This document shows, one piece after another, positions 27,616 to 35,804 of a DNA stretch of 41,107 nucleotides. Each line of letters opens with the position of its first letter. Position 1 is the first letter of the stretch. A program made the translations under genes and the position numbers. Source of the DNA: Ignavibacteriota bacterium (GTDB taxonomy: Bacteria; Bacteroidota; Ignavibacteria; Kapaibacteriales; UBA961); NCBI GenBank assembly GCA_016197185.1, contig JACPWH010000080.1, positions 1 through 41,107 of the forward strand. Direction: 5' to 3'. Under the pieces are notes generated by a model, which worked only from the letters and a program-made list of their open reading frames with translations, made no database searches and was not told the origin of the DNA.

Positions 27616-29280
27616 CTACACCTGCATAACGCCTGATTTCCACTCCTTAGCGTCAGCATTATGTGAAGCAACGGCAAGTCCGCGAGATACTATAAATCTT
27701 GTTTCAGTAGGTGATACTATTCCATCCACCCAAAGACGGGATGCTGCATACAGAGGTTCTGTTTGAGCAGTATATCGTTCCTGAATCTCTTTCAAAAGTT
27801 CCTGTTGCTCTGTTTTGGTCAATTTTTTACCCTCTTTTTCCATAGATGCAAGTTTGATCGTTAATAATGTTTTGGAGGCTTGCGCTCCACCCATCACGGC
27901 AATTTGCGCAGACGGATAGGCAAATATCAACCGTGGGTCGTATGCTTTCCCGCACATGGCATAATTCCCTGCACCATAGCTGTTACCTACTATGAAAGTA
28001 AATTTAGGAACAACAGAGTTGGATACGGCATTGACCATCTTTGCGCCGTCTTTGATAATCCCGCCTTGTTCTGCTCGAGTACCCACCATGAACCCTGTCA
28101 CATCCTGAAAAAACACAAGTGGAATTCCCCGTTGATTGCAATTCATAATAAACCGTGCCGCTTTGTCTGCACTCTCTGAGTATATTACTCCGCCAATTTG
28201 CATTTCTCCTTTTCCCGACCGTACAATTTCTCTGTTGTTCGCTACAATACCTACTGCCCAACCGTCGATGCGTCCGTATCCGCAAATGATGGTTTTACCA
28301 TATTCGGCTTTGTACTCATCAAGTTCAGAATTATCAAGGATTCTTGCTAAAAGTTCATATCCACTATAGGGCTTGGTTCGTTCGGCAGGGATTATGGAGA
28401 GTAGCTCTTCTACCGGAAACTTAGGGGGAAATGATAAAGTGCGGTCGAAAATATTTTTTTGACCCTTTGCCGGAGCAAATTTATTGACTAATGAGCGAAT
28501 AGTGTCAATTGCCTCTTGATCATCTTTTACTTTATAATCAATAACTCCTGAGATGGAAGCGTGCATCATCGCCCCACCAAGAGGTTCAATCCCTGTTTTT
28601 TCGCCTATTGCCGCTTCTACCAAAGCCGGTCCTGCTAAAAAAACACTTCCCGTCCCCTCGACTATAATCGCCTCATCACTCATAATAGGCAAATATGCAC
28701 CTCCAGCCACGCATGGTCCCATTATTGCAGCGATTTGAGGAACACCCATGCTCGATAATAGAGCATTATTACGAAATTGCCTTCCAAAATGTTCTTTATC
28801 GGGGAATATCTCATCTTGCATCGGTAAGAAAACACCGGCTGAATCCACAAGGTAAATAATCGGAATATGATTTTCGAGAGCAATTTCCTGTGCACGCATA
28901 TTCTTTTTAGCAGTCATAGGAAACCATGCTCCCGCTTTAACTGTAGCGTCGTTTGCAACAATCATACATTCCCGTCCGCATATAATTCCAATACCACATA
29001 CCACCCCTGCGCTCGGCGCACCACCCTGTTCTGCATACATATCGATTGCAGTAAATAATCCTATTTCAAGGAATTGCGAATTTTCGTCAGTAAGGAGTGT
29101 GATTCGCTCACGTGCGGTAAGTTTCCCCTTTGCTTTGTGTTTTTCGATAGAAGATTTTCCTCCGCCGAGTTTTGTCTTTTCACCTTTTGCTGTGATAATC
29201 CGTAAAAGTTCAGAATTTACATCACGATTTTTTTCAGCAGATAGATCTGATTGAAGTGGATTACCGATTTGTTTGGACAT
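27616..29280 (-). CDS. Acyl-CoA carboxylase carboxyltransferase subunit (methylcrotonyl-CoA type)
   Basis: A 554-residue protein with two crotonase-like halves. The N-terminus has KLGGGKSSIEKHKAKGKLTA followed by RERI, then LPMQDEIFPDKEHFGRQF, which is characteristic of the 3-methylcrotonyl-CoA carboxylase beta family. GPCVAGGAYLPIMSDEAII forms the first oxyanion region, and NSYGAGNYAMCGKAYDPRLI the second. It should move carboxyl groups from carboxybiotin to an acyl-CoA, in leucine breakdown or a related acyl-CoA carboxylation. No biotin carboxylase or biotin carrier gene lies next to it, so the partner subunit must be elsewhere. Substrate choice is an inference from motifs. Confidence 0.9.
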   Translation of the reverse strand: MSKQIGNPLQSDLSAEKNRDVNSELLRIITAKGEKTKLGGGKSSIEKHKAKGKLTARERITLLTDENSQFLEIGLFTAIDMYAEQGGAPSAGVVCGIGIICGRECMIVANDATVKAGAWFPMTAKKNMRAQEIALENHIPIIYLVDSAGVFLPMQDEIFPDKEHFGRQFRNNALLSSMGVPQIAAIMGPCVAGGAYLPIMSDEAIIVEGTGSVFLAGPALVEAAIGEKTGIEPLGGAMMHASISGVIDYKVKDDQEAIDTIRSLVNKFAPAKGQKNIFDRTLSFPPKFPVEELLSIIPAERTKPYSGYELLARILDNSELDEYKAEYGKTIICGYGRIDGWAVGIVANNREIVRSGKGEMQIGGVIYSESADKAARFIMNCNQRGIPLVFFQDVTGFMVGTRAEQGGIIKDGAKMVNAVSNSVVPKFTFIVGNSYGAGNYAMCGKAYDPRLIFAYPSAQIAVMGGAQASKTLLTIKLASMEKEGKKLTKTEQQELLKEIQERYTAQTEPLYAASRLWVDGIVSPTETRFIVSRGLAVASHNADAKEWKSGVMQV

Positions 29281-29785
29281 ATTAATACTAAGAAAAATAA
29301 CAGTATATTAAAATTTAAGTTTCGCTGAGGAATTATACAAAGGGAATATCTGATTAACGCATATCACTTAGATTCACTCTGTGAACTTTGTTTGCAGAAG
29401 GTAAGTAACAATTGATCAGCATTTTCGAACTGCAGTAAATTCGTAAGAATCCATAGTGTGTCTGTTCTTTTACTCTTTCCTACAAACATTGATTACAAAA
29501 TTATAATGAAAAGAAGAATTTTCTATAAGCGGTGAGGGTCGGAAAAATAAAAAATAGCTTAAATAACATTTTATATTTGTCTTGCAAATAATATTTGTAA
29601 TAATAAAACGTTCTATAAGTTTGATTCTAATTAATTATATCAAATTATATCAAAGAAAATTTGTAATTTTAAAACAATACTGTCACATCAGTCAGAGTTC
29701 AAGCGGATAGTAGGATAAAATTGAATTATGAATTTTATATTGTCGGTACTTCTTAAATGTTTTATTTTAAATTCAGGGGTATAAA
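29281..29785. other. 505-base AT-rich divergent intergenic region
   Basis: It separates the minus-strand carboxyltransferase from the plus-strand AT-hook gene, so it should hold promoters for both. No gene is seen. It is very AT-rich, especially 29530-29785. A perfect tandem copy of ATTATATCAA lies at 29634-29653. Clear promoter consensus elements could not be assigned. Confidence 0.55.
29634..29653. repeat. Tandem 10-base repeat ATTATATCAA x2
   Basis: Two perfect adjacent copies, one helical turn apart, 133 bases upstream of the AT-hook gene start. A binding site is possible, but chance in AT-rich DNA cannot be excluded. Confidence 0.5.
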
Positions 29786-30748
29786 ATGAAAGCTCTTCAA
29801 GAAAAACTTGAGAACTTAAATAAGCTTAGTAGTAAATTAAGCAAAAAATACGAAAAGTTAGACGAAAAATACGAAAAGCTTCGTAAAAAAGCGGAAAGGT
29901 TAAACGAGCAGGCGATGTTGATAAATGCTGCTTACGAACTTTTGAATCCGGAAGGAGAACGAACTGATAAACTTGCACATAGGCAGGGAACAGCAAACAA
30001 AAAGCAAGATGTGATTTACATTGATGTAGATGATAATTCTGCGGTAGAAAATGAACTGGAGCAACTTGTAGTGGTAGTGAAACCCCTTGAATATGAAGAT
30101 AATACTCCAAAAAGACGTGGCAGACCTGCGGGAGTAAAAAATAAAAAATCAGTTTTCGGAAACTATTCAACTGTATCTTCTTCAGCAGGTAGTGAAGATG
30201 AAAGTCTAGGAAATCAAATTAAGAGAAGAGGCAGACCTCCAGGTGCGAAAAACAAAAAATTATCTGCAAGTGCTAAAAAAGCTAGAAGATTAGCATTGAG
30301 ATCTGTTTTAGCATCTGCTGAAGCTCAAGATGGTACACCCAAAAGACGAGGCAGACCACCAGGGGTGAAGAATGGACAAACCTCCGCGAACTTAAATGTA
30401 ACTAATGAAATTGCACGGAACTCAATGTCCGGTATGGAATCTTCGGATGTCCAAGGTGAAGCCCCAAAAAGAAGAGGTAGACCTCCAGGTGCAAAAAACA
30501 TTAAGCCGGCTTCTCCTTCAAAAAGTAGTGCAAAAACTCGTCAAGAGTCTGCAAGTGGGATTGAATCCATGAATGTTCAAGATTCTCAACCAAGAAGACG
30601 CGGCAGACCGCCGGGAGCTAAAAATATAAAACCAACAAAAGCAAGTAAAAATGCAAAAGCTAACAATGCAGCTAATAGTGACGGAAGCGAACCTGTAGTC
30701 AAAAAACTTGGCAGACCTCCCGGAGCAAAAAATAAAAGAAGTAATTGA
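29786..30748 (+). CDS. Six-AT-hook DNA-binding protein with N-terminal coiled coil
   Basis: A 320-residue, strongly basic protein. Residues 1-50 form a Lys/Leu/Glu coiled coil (LSKKYEKLDEKYEKLRKKAE). Six AT-hooks follow, with GRP at residues 112, 149, 189, 231, 273 and 309. Five have the core (K/R)RRGRP(P/A)G(A/V)KN; the last is KKLGRPPGAKN. Spacing is 36-42 residues, and linkers are Ser/Ala/Lys/Glu-rich and probably disordered. AT-hooks bind the minor groove of AT-rich DNA, as in HMGA. An oligomerising coiled coil plus minor-groove hooks recalls the layout, not the sequence, of H-NS/MvaT/Lsr2-type silencers. A nucleoid or silencing role is inferred. The upstream region is AT-rich, so autoregulation is possible. 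Confidence 0.88.
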   Translation: MKALQEKLENLNKLSSKLSKKYEKLDEKYEKLRKKAERLNEQAMLINAAYELLNPEGERTDKLAHRQGTANKKQDVIYIDVDDNSAVENELEQLVVVVKPLEYEDNTPKRRGRPAGVKNKKSVFGNYSTVSSSAGSEDESLGNQIKRRGRPPGAKNKKLSASAKKARRLALRSVLASAEAQDGTPKRRGRPPGVKNGQTSANLNVTNEIARNSMSGMESSDVQGEAPKRRGRPPGAKNIKPASPSKSSAKTRQESASGIESMNVQDSQPRRRGRPPGAKNIKPTKASKNAKANNAANSDGSEPVVKKLGRPPGAKNKRSN

Positions 30749-30835
30749 TTACACAAAACCTTACATTCAATACGAAAGCATCTATAGAATAATTGGTGGT
30801 TTAGTGTAAAAGATTTGTTTATAGTGAAAGATATA

Positions 30836-32467
30836 ATGAGTTCTTTTGTGCTTGGCGGTAATTTAGTCGATATTCCTAACAGACGAATATATCCTGCTAA
30901 AATCGAAGTTAATAACGGTGTCATTACAGCAATAACCCCGGTAGAAGATAAATATTCTCTATTTATCCTGCCGGGGTTTATTGATGCACATGTGCACATA
31001 GAAAGTTCGATGATAGTTCCCAGTGAGTTTGCACGTTTGGCAGTTGTTCACGGAACGGTGTCAACCGTTTCAGACCCTCATGAAATAGCAAATGTATTAG
31101 GGATAGAAGGCGTTGAATATATGATTGAAAACGGTGCGAAAGCTCCGTTCAAGTTTAATTTTGGTGCACCGAGCTGTGTTCCTGCTACAGTATTTGAAAC
31201 CTCTGGCGCAGTAGTATCGGCAGAAGATATCAGGACTTTGTTCCTACGAAAGGAAGTTCGATATTTAAGTGAAATGATGAATTTTCCCGGGGTATTGAAT
31301 CGTGATGAAACAGTGATGGAAAAGATCGGAATTGCCAAAGAGTTTCATCGTCCGATTGACGGACATGCGCCCGGCTTACGAGCAATTGATGCAAAAATTT
31401 ATGCAGATGCAGGAATCACTACCGATCATGAATGCTTTACTATTGAGGAAGCATTGGATAAGCTGAAGTGCGGAATGAAGATTTTGATTCGTGAAGGTTC
31501 AGCAGCAAAAAATTTTGCAGCACTCCATCCATTACTCAAGCATCACTCAAAGTCATGTATGTTCTGTAGTGATGACAAGCATCCTGATTCGTTAGTAGCA
31601 GGTCATATCAATGAACTTGTAAAACTTTCGGTGGAATTAGGATATGATGTATATGATGTTCTTCGCGCAGCGTGTATTAACCCCGTAGAGCATTACAAAT
31701 TGGAAGTTGGACAATTGCGAATGGGAGACCCGGCTGATTTCATTTGCGTTGAGAATTTAGTGGATTTTAAGGTCATTCAAACTTATATTGACGGGAAATT
31801 AGTAGCAGAAAATGGAAAGAGTTTGATTGTTAGATCTTCGATAAATATAGTTAATAATTTTTCTGCAAATTTTAAAACAGTTGAGGATTTTAGAGTTCCT
31901 GTATATAAGGGAAAATTGAGAGTTATAGAAGCACTAGAAGGGCAGCTGATTACAAACGAAATATTTACAGATGCTTATGTTGAAAACGGTCAAGCAGTCA
32001 GTAATGTATTTAATGATATTCTTAAAATTGCTGTTGTTAACAGATATTGTGATGCACCGGTAGCAATAGGTTTTGCAAAGGGATTCGGATTAAAAAAAGG
32101 GGCGATTGCATCATCGGTAGCACACGATTCACATAATATAATTGTTGTTGGCACATCCGATGCGGAATTATGCCATGCAGTAAACGCAGTAATTCGATAT
32201 AAGGGCGGAATTTCGGTTGTAGATGGTGAAAATGAGGATGTTCTGGCTCTTCCGATTGCAGGAATTATGAGTGCTGATGACGGTTATGAAGTAGCAGATT
32301 TATATTCGCAACTGGATGCAAAAGCAAAGAAACTCGGGTCGTCACTTTTTGCACCTTTTATGACGCTTTCATTTATGGGGTTATTGGTAATTCCTGCCTT
32401 AAAACTCAGTGATAGAGGGCTTTTCGACGGAAAAAATTTCAGATTTACAAATATTTGGGCTGAATAG
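30836..32467 (+). CDS. ade: Adenine deaminase
   Basis: A 543-residue amidohydrolase. ATG 30836 fits the family N-terminus ([20 protein letters not shown]); TTG 30815 and GTG 30824 lie upstream in frame without better support. The metal-binding motif is [19 protein letters not shown], followed by [17 protein letters not shown]. Further family blocks are [47 protein letters not shown] and, in the C-terminal domain, [12 protein letters not shown]. It deaminates adenine to hypoxanthine and ammonia for purine salvage. It lies 87 bases after the AT-hook gene, without a visible terminator; a functional link is not implied. Confidence 0.93.
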   Translation: MSSFVLGGNLVDIPNRRIYPAKIEVNNGVITAITPVEDKYSLFILPGFIDAHVHIESSMIVPSEFARLAVVHGTVSTVSDPHEIANVLGIEGVEYMIENGAKAPFKFNFGAPSCVPATVFETSGAVVSAEDIRTLFLRKEVRYLSEMMNFPGVLNRDETVMEKIGIAKEFHRPIDGHAPGLRAIDAKIYADAGITTDHECFTIEEALDKLKCGMKILIREGSAAKNFAALHPLLKHHSKSCMFCSDDKHPDSLVAGHINELVKLSVELGYDVYDVLRAACINPVEHYKLEVGQLRMGDPADFICVENLVDFKVIQTYIDGKLVAENGKSLIVRSSINIVNNFSANFKTVEDFRVPVYKGKLRVIEALEGQLITNEIFTDAYVENGQAVSNVFNDILKIAVVNRYCDAPVAIGFAKGFGLKKGAIASSVAHDSHNIIVVGTSDAELCHAVNAVIRYKGGISVVDGENEDVLALPIAGIMSADDGYEVADLYSQLDAKAKKLGSSLFAPFMTLSFMGLLVIPALKLSDRGLFDGKNFRFTNIWAE

Positions 32468-32523
32468 TCGTTTATTGCCATAAAATAACGGAATCAATAT
32501 CCATTTCAAATTTTACCGTATCT

Positions 32524-32820
32524 ATGCAAGAAATACAAACAATTACAGCCTCTGAGTTGAAAGCACAATTAGCGAACGATAATGATTTAGTTTTATTAGA
32601 TGTTAGAGAACCTTCGGAACATGCCGAGAAAAACATAAGTAATTCACTTCTCATTCCTCTTGGTGAAATTCCTGCCCGAATTTCTGAACTTGAACCCTAT
32701 AAAAATCGTAAAATTATAGTATATTGCCGTAGTGGTAATCGTAGTGGACAGGCGTGTGCATATTTAGGACAGCATGGATATAATGTCACAAATTTGTCCG
32801 GCGGAATGTTGAAGTGGTAG
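32524..32820 (+). CDS. Single-domain rhodanese
   Basis: A 98-residue protein that is just one rhodanese domain: LDVREPSEHAEKNISNSLLI is the family core and YCRSGNRSG carries the active-site Cys68. The end LSGGMLKW is typical. Without a signal peptide it should be cytoplasmic and transfer sulfane sulfur, though the acceptor is unknown. It starts 56 bases after adenine deaminase. Confidence 0.9.
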   Translation: MQEIQTITASELKAQLANDNDLVLLDVREPSEHAEKNISNSLLIPLGEIPARISELEPYKNRKIIVYCRSGNRSGQACAYLGQHGYNVTNLSGGMLKW

Positions 32821-32890
32821 TATGTCGAAATTAAACAAAACTTTATTTATTATTTATTTTAATTATTCTTATAGTTAGGGAGTATCTTTT

Positions 32891-33493
32891 ATGAAATTAA
32901 CGATGTTTATTATGATGTTTGCCGTAGCTGCTTTGGTTGCAGTTGCTGGTGACAAAGACAAGGGCAAAAATGTTAAATCCAAAGGAGAAAAAGCAAAGAT
33001 GAAACCACAATATGTAATATCGGTAACTCAAGCAGGGAAATCACTTGGTGATATAGTCCTCGAATTAAATCCTGAAATTGCTCCAAAACACTGTGCAAAC
33101 TTCGACAGTTTGGTATCCGTAAAATTCTATGACGGAACAGCGTTCCACCGTGTTATCCCGGGATTCATGATACAAGGTGGAGATCCTAATACCAAAACAG
33201 ACAATGTCGCTTCATGGGGTATGGGTGATCCTTCACAAAAGAGAGTTCCTGCAGAATTTAATCCAACTCCGCACGTAAGGGGTATTCTTTCAGCAGCCCG
33301 CAGCAGTGATCCTAACAGTGCTACTTCACAATTCTTCATCTGTGTTGCCGACGCGCCCTCATTGAACAATCAATACACAGTATATGGTCATGTGGTTAGC
33401 GGTATGGAAGTTGCAGACAAAATTGTAAATTCTCCCCGCAATAATCAAGACCGTCCGAACGAAAAAATTGTGATGAAGATCAGAAAGAAATAA
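32891..33493 (+). CDS. Exported cyclophilin-type peptidyl-prolyl isomerase
   Basis: A 200-residue protein with AGGGAG before the ATG and a signal peptide (MFIMMFAVAALVAVAG). A Lys-rich linker (residues 21-40) precedes the cyclophilin domain: GDIVLELNPEIAPKHCANF, FYDGTAFHRVIPGFMIQGGD, ILSAARSSDPNSATSQFFIC and YTVYGHVVSGMEVADKI. Catalytic Arg is in FHRVIPGFMIQGGDP. It catalyses proline isomerisation in protein folding, probably in the periplasm. A second exported cyclophilin follows within 160 bases. Confidence 0.92.
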   Translation: MKLTMFIMMFAVAALVAVAGDKDKGKNVKSKGEKAKMKPQYVISVTQAGKSLGDIVLELNPEIAPKHCANFDSLVSVKFYDGTAFHRVIPGFMIQGGDPNTKTDNVASWGMGDPSQKRVPAEFNPTPHVRGILSAARSSDPNSATSQFFICVADAPSLNNQYTVYGHVVSGMEVADKIVNSPRNNQDRPNEKIVMKIRKK

Positions 33494-33651
33494 ACTACAC
33501 ATCTAAGGTTCAATTTGTCTGAAAATTGATTTTGGTATGAAAATTAGAAATAACTTATACTCAAATTAAGTATCCTGTGAACTTTGAACAGAATTTGAAT
33601 ATATTGGAGTATCTAAAGAAAATCTTAAATTATAATTACGTAAGTACGATT

Positions 33652-34266
33652 ATGAAGAAATCGAGTATAAAAATCGCTTTAATGTTTGTTTTATTACTAA
33701 CGTATAAAATAGGTTCTGCCCAACCATCGATTGTAGCTGCACAGCCTGATGCTGTTATTACTGATATAGTTACGATGGTAACTTCCAAAGGAACTATTGT
33801 GATTGGTCTCTATGGAATTGATGCACCAAAAACTGTAGCAAATTTTGTTGGATTGGCAGAGAAGGGATTTTACAACGGTATTCTTTTTCATAGAGTTGCT
33901 GAAGGATTTGTGATTCAAGCAGGAGACCCTGCTACCAAAGATTCTACCTTGCGTGCTAAATGGGGACGCGGAGGAACAAGTATCTATGGCGGTAAATTTG
34001 AAGACGAACTGAACAAAGATACCCCAAGCTACAAAAATGGGTATGCACAGGGTGTTCTGGCTATGGCAAATTCAGGACCGAATACTAACCTCAGTCAATT
34101 CTTTTTCTGCTTGGATGATTTAAGTGATCTCGATAAAAACTACACCATGTTCGGTAAAGTTTTAAAAGGAATGGATGTAGTCAGTTTGATTGGTAAACTC
34201 CCTACTCAAAATAGTGTTCCGGTTGAACCTGTCGTCATTATTTCAACAAAAGCCGAAAAGCCCTAA
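33652..34266 (+). CDS. Second exported cyclophilin-type peptidyl-prolyl isomerase
   Basis: A 204-residue protein from ATG 33652, which opens a signal peptide (SSIKIALMFVLLLTYKIGSA); the frame is open upstream to 33577 but without a plausible leader. The domain has GTIVIGLYGIDAPKTVANFV, FYNGILFHRVAEGFVIQAGD, VLAMANSGPNTNLSQFFFCL and YTMFGKVLKGMDVVSLI. It has a GRGGTSIYGGKFEDEL insert typical of one cyclophilin class and absent from its neighbour, so the pair are distinct family members rather than a recent duplicate. No Shine-Dalgarno is obvious. A strong bidirectional terminator follows. Confidence 0.9.
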   Translation: MKKSSIKIALMFVLLLTYKIGSAQPSIVAAQPDAVITDIVTMVTSKGTIVIGLYGIDAPKTVANFVGLAEKGFYNGILFHRVAEGFVIQAGDPATKDSTLRAKWGRGGTSIYGGKFEDELNKDTPSYKNGYAQGVLAMANSGPNTNLSQFFFCLDDLSDLDKNYTMFGKVLKGMDVVSLIGKLPTQNSVPVEPVVIISTKAEKP

Positions 34267-34282
34267 GATATAATTTAGGTAA

Positions 34283-34319
34283 AAAAAGAGCGTAGAAATT
34301 CAATTTCTACGCTCTTTTT
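34283..34319. terminator. Strong bidirectional terminator
   Basis: AAAAAGAGCGTAGAAATT and its exact complement flank a single C; the inner A-T pairs must open to form a loop. Flanking A- and T-runs make it work on both strands, between the cyclophilin (+) and aldolase (-) genes. Confidence 0.9.
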
Positions 34320-34353
34320 GTTTATACAATACAAATAAGATCATTCTTGATAA

Positions 34354-35364
34354 TTATGCAATTGTTACTTCATTGCACAGATATACATCTTGAATTGCAT
34401 TGAGTAATTGCACTCCTTCTTTCATTGGACGTTGAAATGCCTTTCTACCAGAAATGAGTCCCATCCCTCCTGCACGTTTATTGATGACTGCAGTTGTTAC
34501 TGCCTCAGCAAAGTCATTATCACCTGATGCTCCCCCTGAATTGATAAGACCAATTTTACCCATATAACAATTGGCTACCTGATAACGGCAAAGGTCTATC
34601 GGATGGTCGGTCGTGAGTTCTGTATAGACTCGTTTGTCGATTTTTCCATACGATGAATTACCCATATTTAGGGCAGGGTATCCACCGTTATTTTCAGGTA
34701 GTTTTTGCTTGATGATGTCAGCTTGTATTGTTACACCGAGATGATTTGCCTGTCCGGTGAGGTCGGTAGAAACATGATAATCTTTATCAGATTTGAAAGC
34801 ACTATTCCGCAAATAACACCAGAGAATCGTTGCCATTCCAAGTTCATGAGCTTGAGCAAAACAATTAGCGATTTCCACTATTTGCCGTCCGCTTTCCTGA
34901 GAGCCGAAGTAGATAGTAGCTCCTATTGCTGCTGCTCCCATATCATACGCCTGTTGAACTGTTCCGAAAAGAATTTGATCAGCTTTATTAGGATATGTGA
35001 GCAGCTCATTGTGATTGATTTTTACAATGAATGGGATTTTATGAGCATATTTTCGTGAAGAGTTGGCAAGCACTCCGAAGGTTGAAGCAACTGCATTACA
35101 TCCTCCTTCTATAGCAAGTTTTACAATGTTTTCAGGATCGAAATAAGCAGGATTTTTCGCAAAACTTGCTCCTGCCGAGTGTTCTATTCCTTGGTCAACA
35201 GGAAGTATAGAAACAACACGATTATTGCGATTGGTAGAATCGAAATATTTGGCAACAAACTCACCATTCGGAAGTGCAAGGTTTTCTTTAGGAATACCTG
35301 ATGAAGTATGATTTAGAAAATACTCGGCTTTATTGCCTAAATAGGAGGATATTGTTTCAATCAT
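34354..35364 (-). CDS. fbaB: Class I fructose-bisphosphate aldolase (FbaB type)
   Basis: A 336-residue protein of the DhnA/FbaB family. Conserved blocks are [53 protein letters not shown] and [14 protein letters not shown], which in relatives surrounds the Schiff-base Lys. [18 protein letters not shown] and [20 protein letters not shown] form the phosphate-binding end. It splits fructose 1,6-bisphosphate into DHAP and glyceraldehyde 3-phosphate, or the reverse in gluconeogenesis, in the cytoplasm. ATG at 35364 is the only good start. It ends close to a terminator shared with the cyclophilin gene. Confidence 0.92.
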   Translation of the reverse strand: MIETISSYLGNKAEYFLNHTSSGIPKENLALPNGEFVAKYFDSTNRNNRVVSILPVDQGIEHSAGASFAKNPAYFDPENIVKLAIEGGCNAVASTFGVLANSSRKYAHKIPFIVKINHNELLTYPNKADQILFGTVQQAYDMGAAAIGATIYFGSQESGRQIVEIANCFAQAHELGMATILWCYLRNSAFKSDKDYHVSTDLTGQANHLGVTIQADIIKQKLPENNGGYPALNMGNSSYGKIDKRVYTELTTDHPIDLCRYQVANCYMGKIGLINSGGASGDNDFAEAVTTAVINKRAGGMGLISGRKAFQRPMKEGVQLLNAIQDVYLCNEVTIA

Positions 35365-35595
35365 AGGGTTTGTTGATTTAAAGTAATGTTTAGGGAGTAA
35401 TTGTAGTGCAAAAATAGTGAAGTTTGGTGATTTATAGGGTATGTGGTGGATAAGTATGATTTTTTCACGGAAGTATTTGTGAGATTATCAGGTAAAAGAG
35501 AAAACATGGGTGAATGGAGAATATATTTTTTAGTTTTGCAGAAGATAATTTCACTTGATACCAATTCATTTATAGTAGTTTCACTTTAGGAGCCT

Positions 35596-35727
35596 ATGTA
35601 TGAAAAAAATTATATTCATTTTGCTTTTGGTCACATCTCTCAGATACAAATAAATGTTTCGGATCTGTCAAATGGAGTATATTATCTCAAAATTGGTAAC
35701 GAAACGAAAATGTTTGTAAAGCAATAA
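35596..35727 (+). pseudogene. Remnant of a T9SS cargo gene (signal peptide plus sorting-domain end)
   Basis: AGGAG at 35588 is followed by ATG 35600 opening a signal peptide start (MKKIIFILLLVTSL) that hits TAA after 17 codons. In a different frame, from about 35641, the sequence reads INVSDLSNGVYYLKIGNETK followed by MFVKQ and a stop, which is the final strand pair of a T9SS type A sorting domain. A terminator hairpin follows. The simplest reading is that the whole middle of a secreted-protein gene was deleted out of frame. An ATG at 35596 opens the second frame (43 codons), but its N-terminus is only the shifted signal peptide. Confidence 0.7.
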
Positions 35728-35738
35728 TATATACAAAT

Positions 35739-35771
35739 AAAAACGGCAGGAATTACTCTCCTGACGTTTTT
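35739..35771. terminator. Bidirectional terminator
   Basis: AAAAACG-G-CAGGA pairs with TCCTG-A-CGTTTTT (12 pairs, one mismatch) around a seven-base loop. It lies between the cargo remnant (+) and the end of the large VWA gene (-). Confidence 0.75.
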
Positions 35772-35804
35772 ATTTGATAACTATAGATACGATGAATACT
35801 TACA

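Noticed and set aside
28004-28285. 93-codon second minus-strand frame inside the carboxyltransferase
   Set aside because: Arg/Ser-rich out-of-frame shadow of a well-conserved gene.
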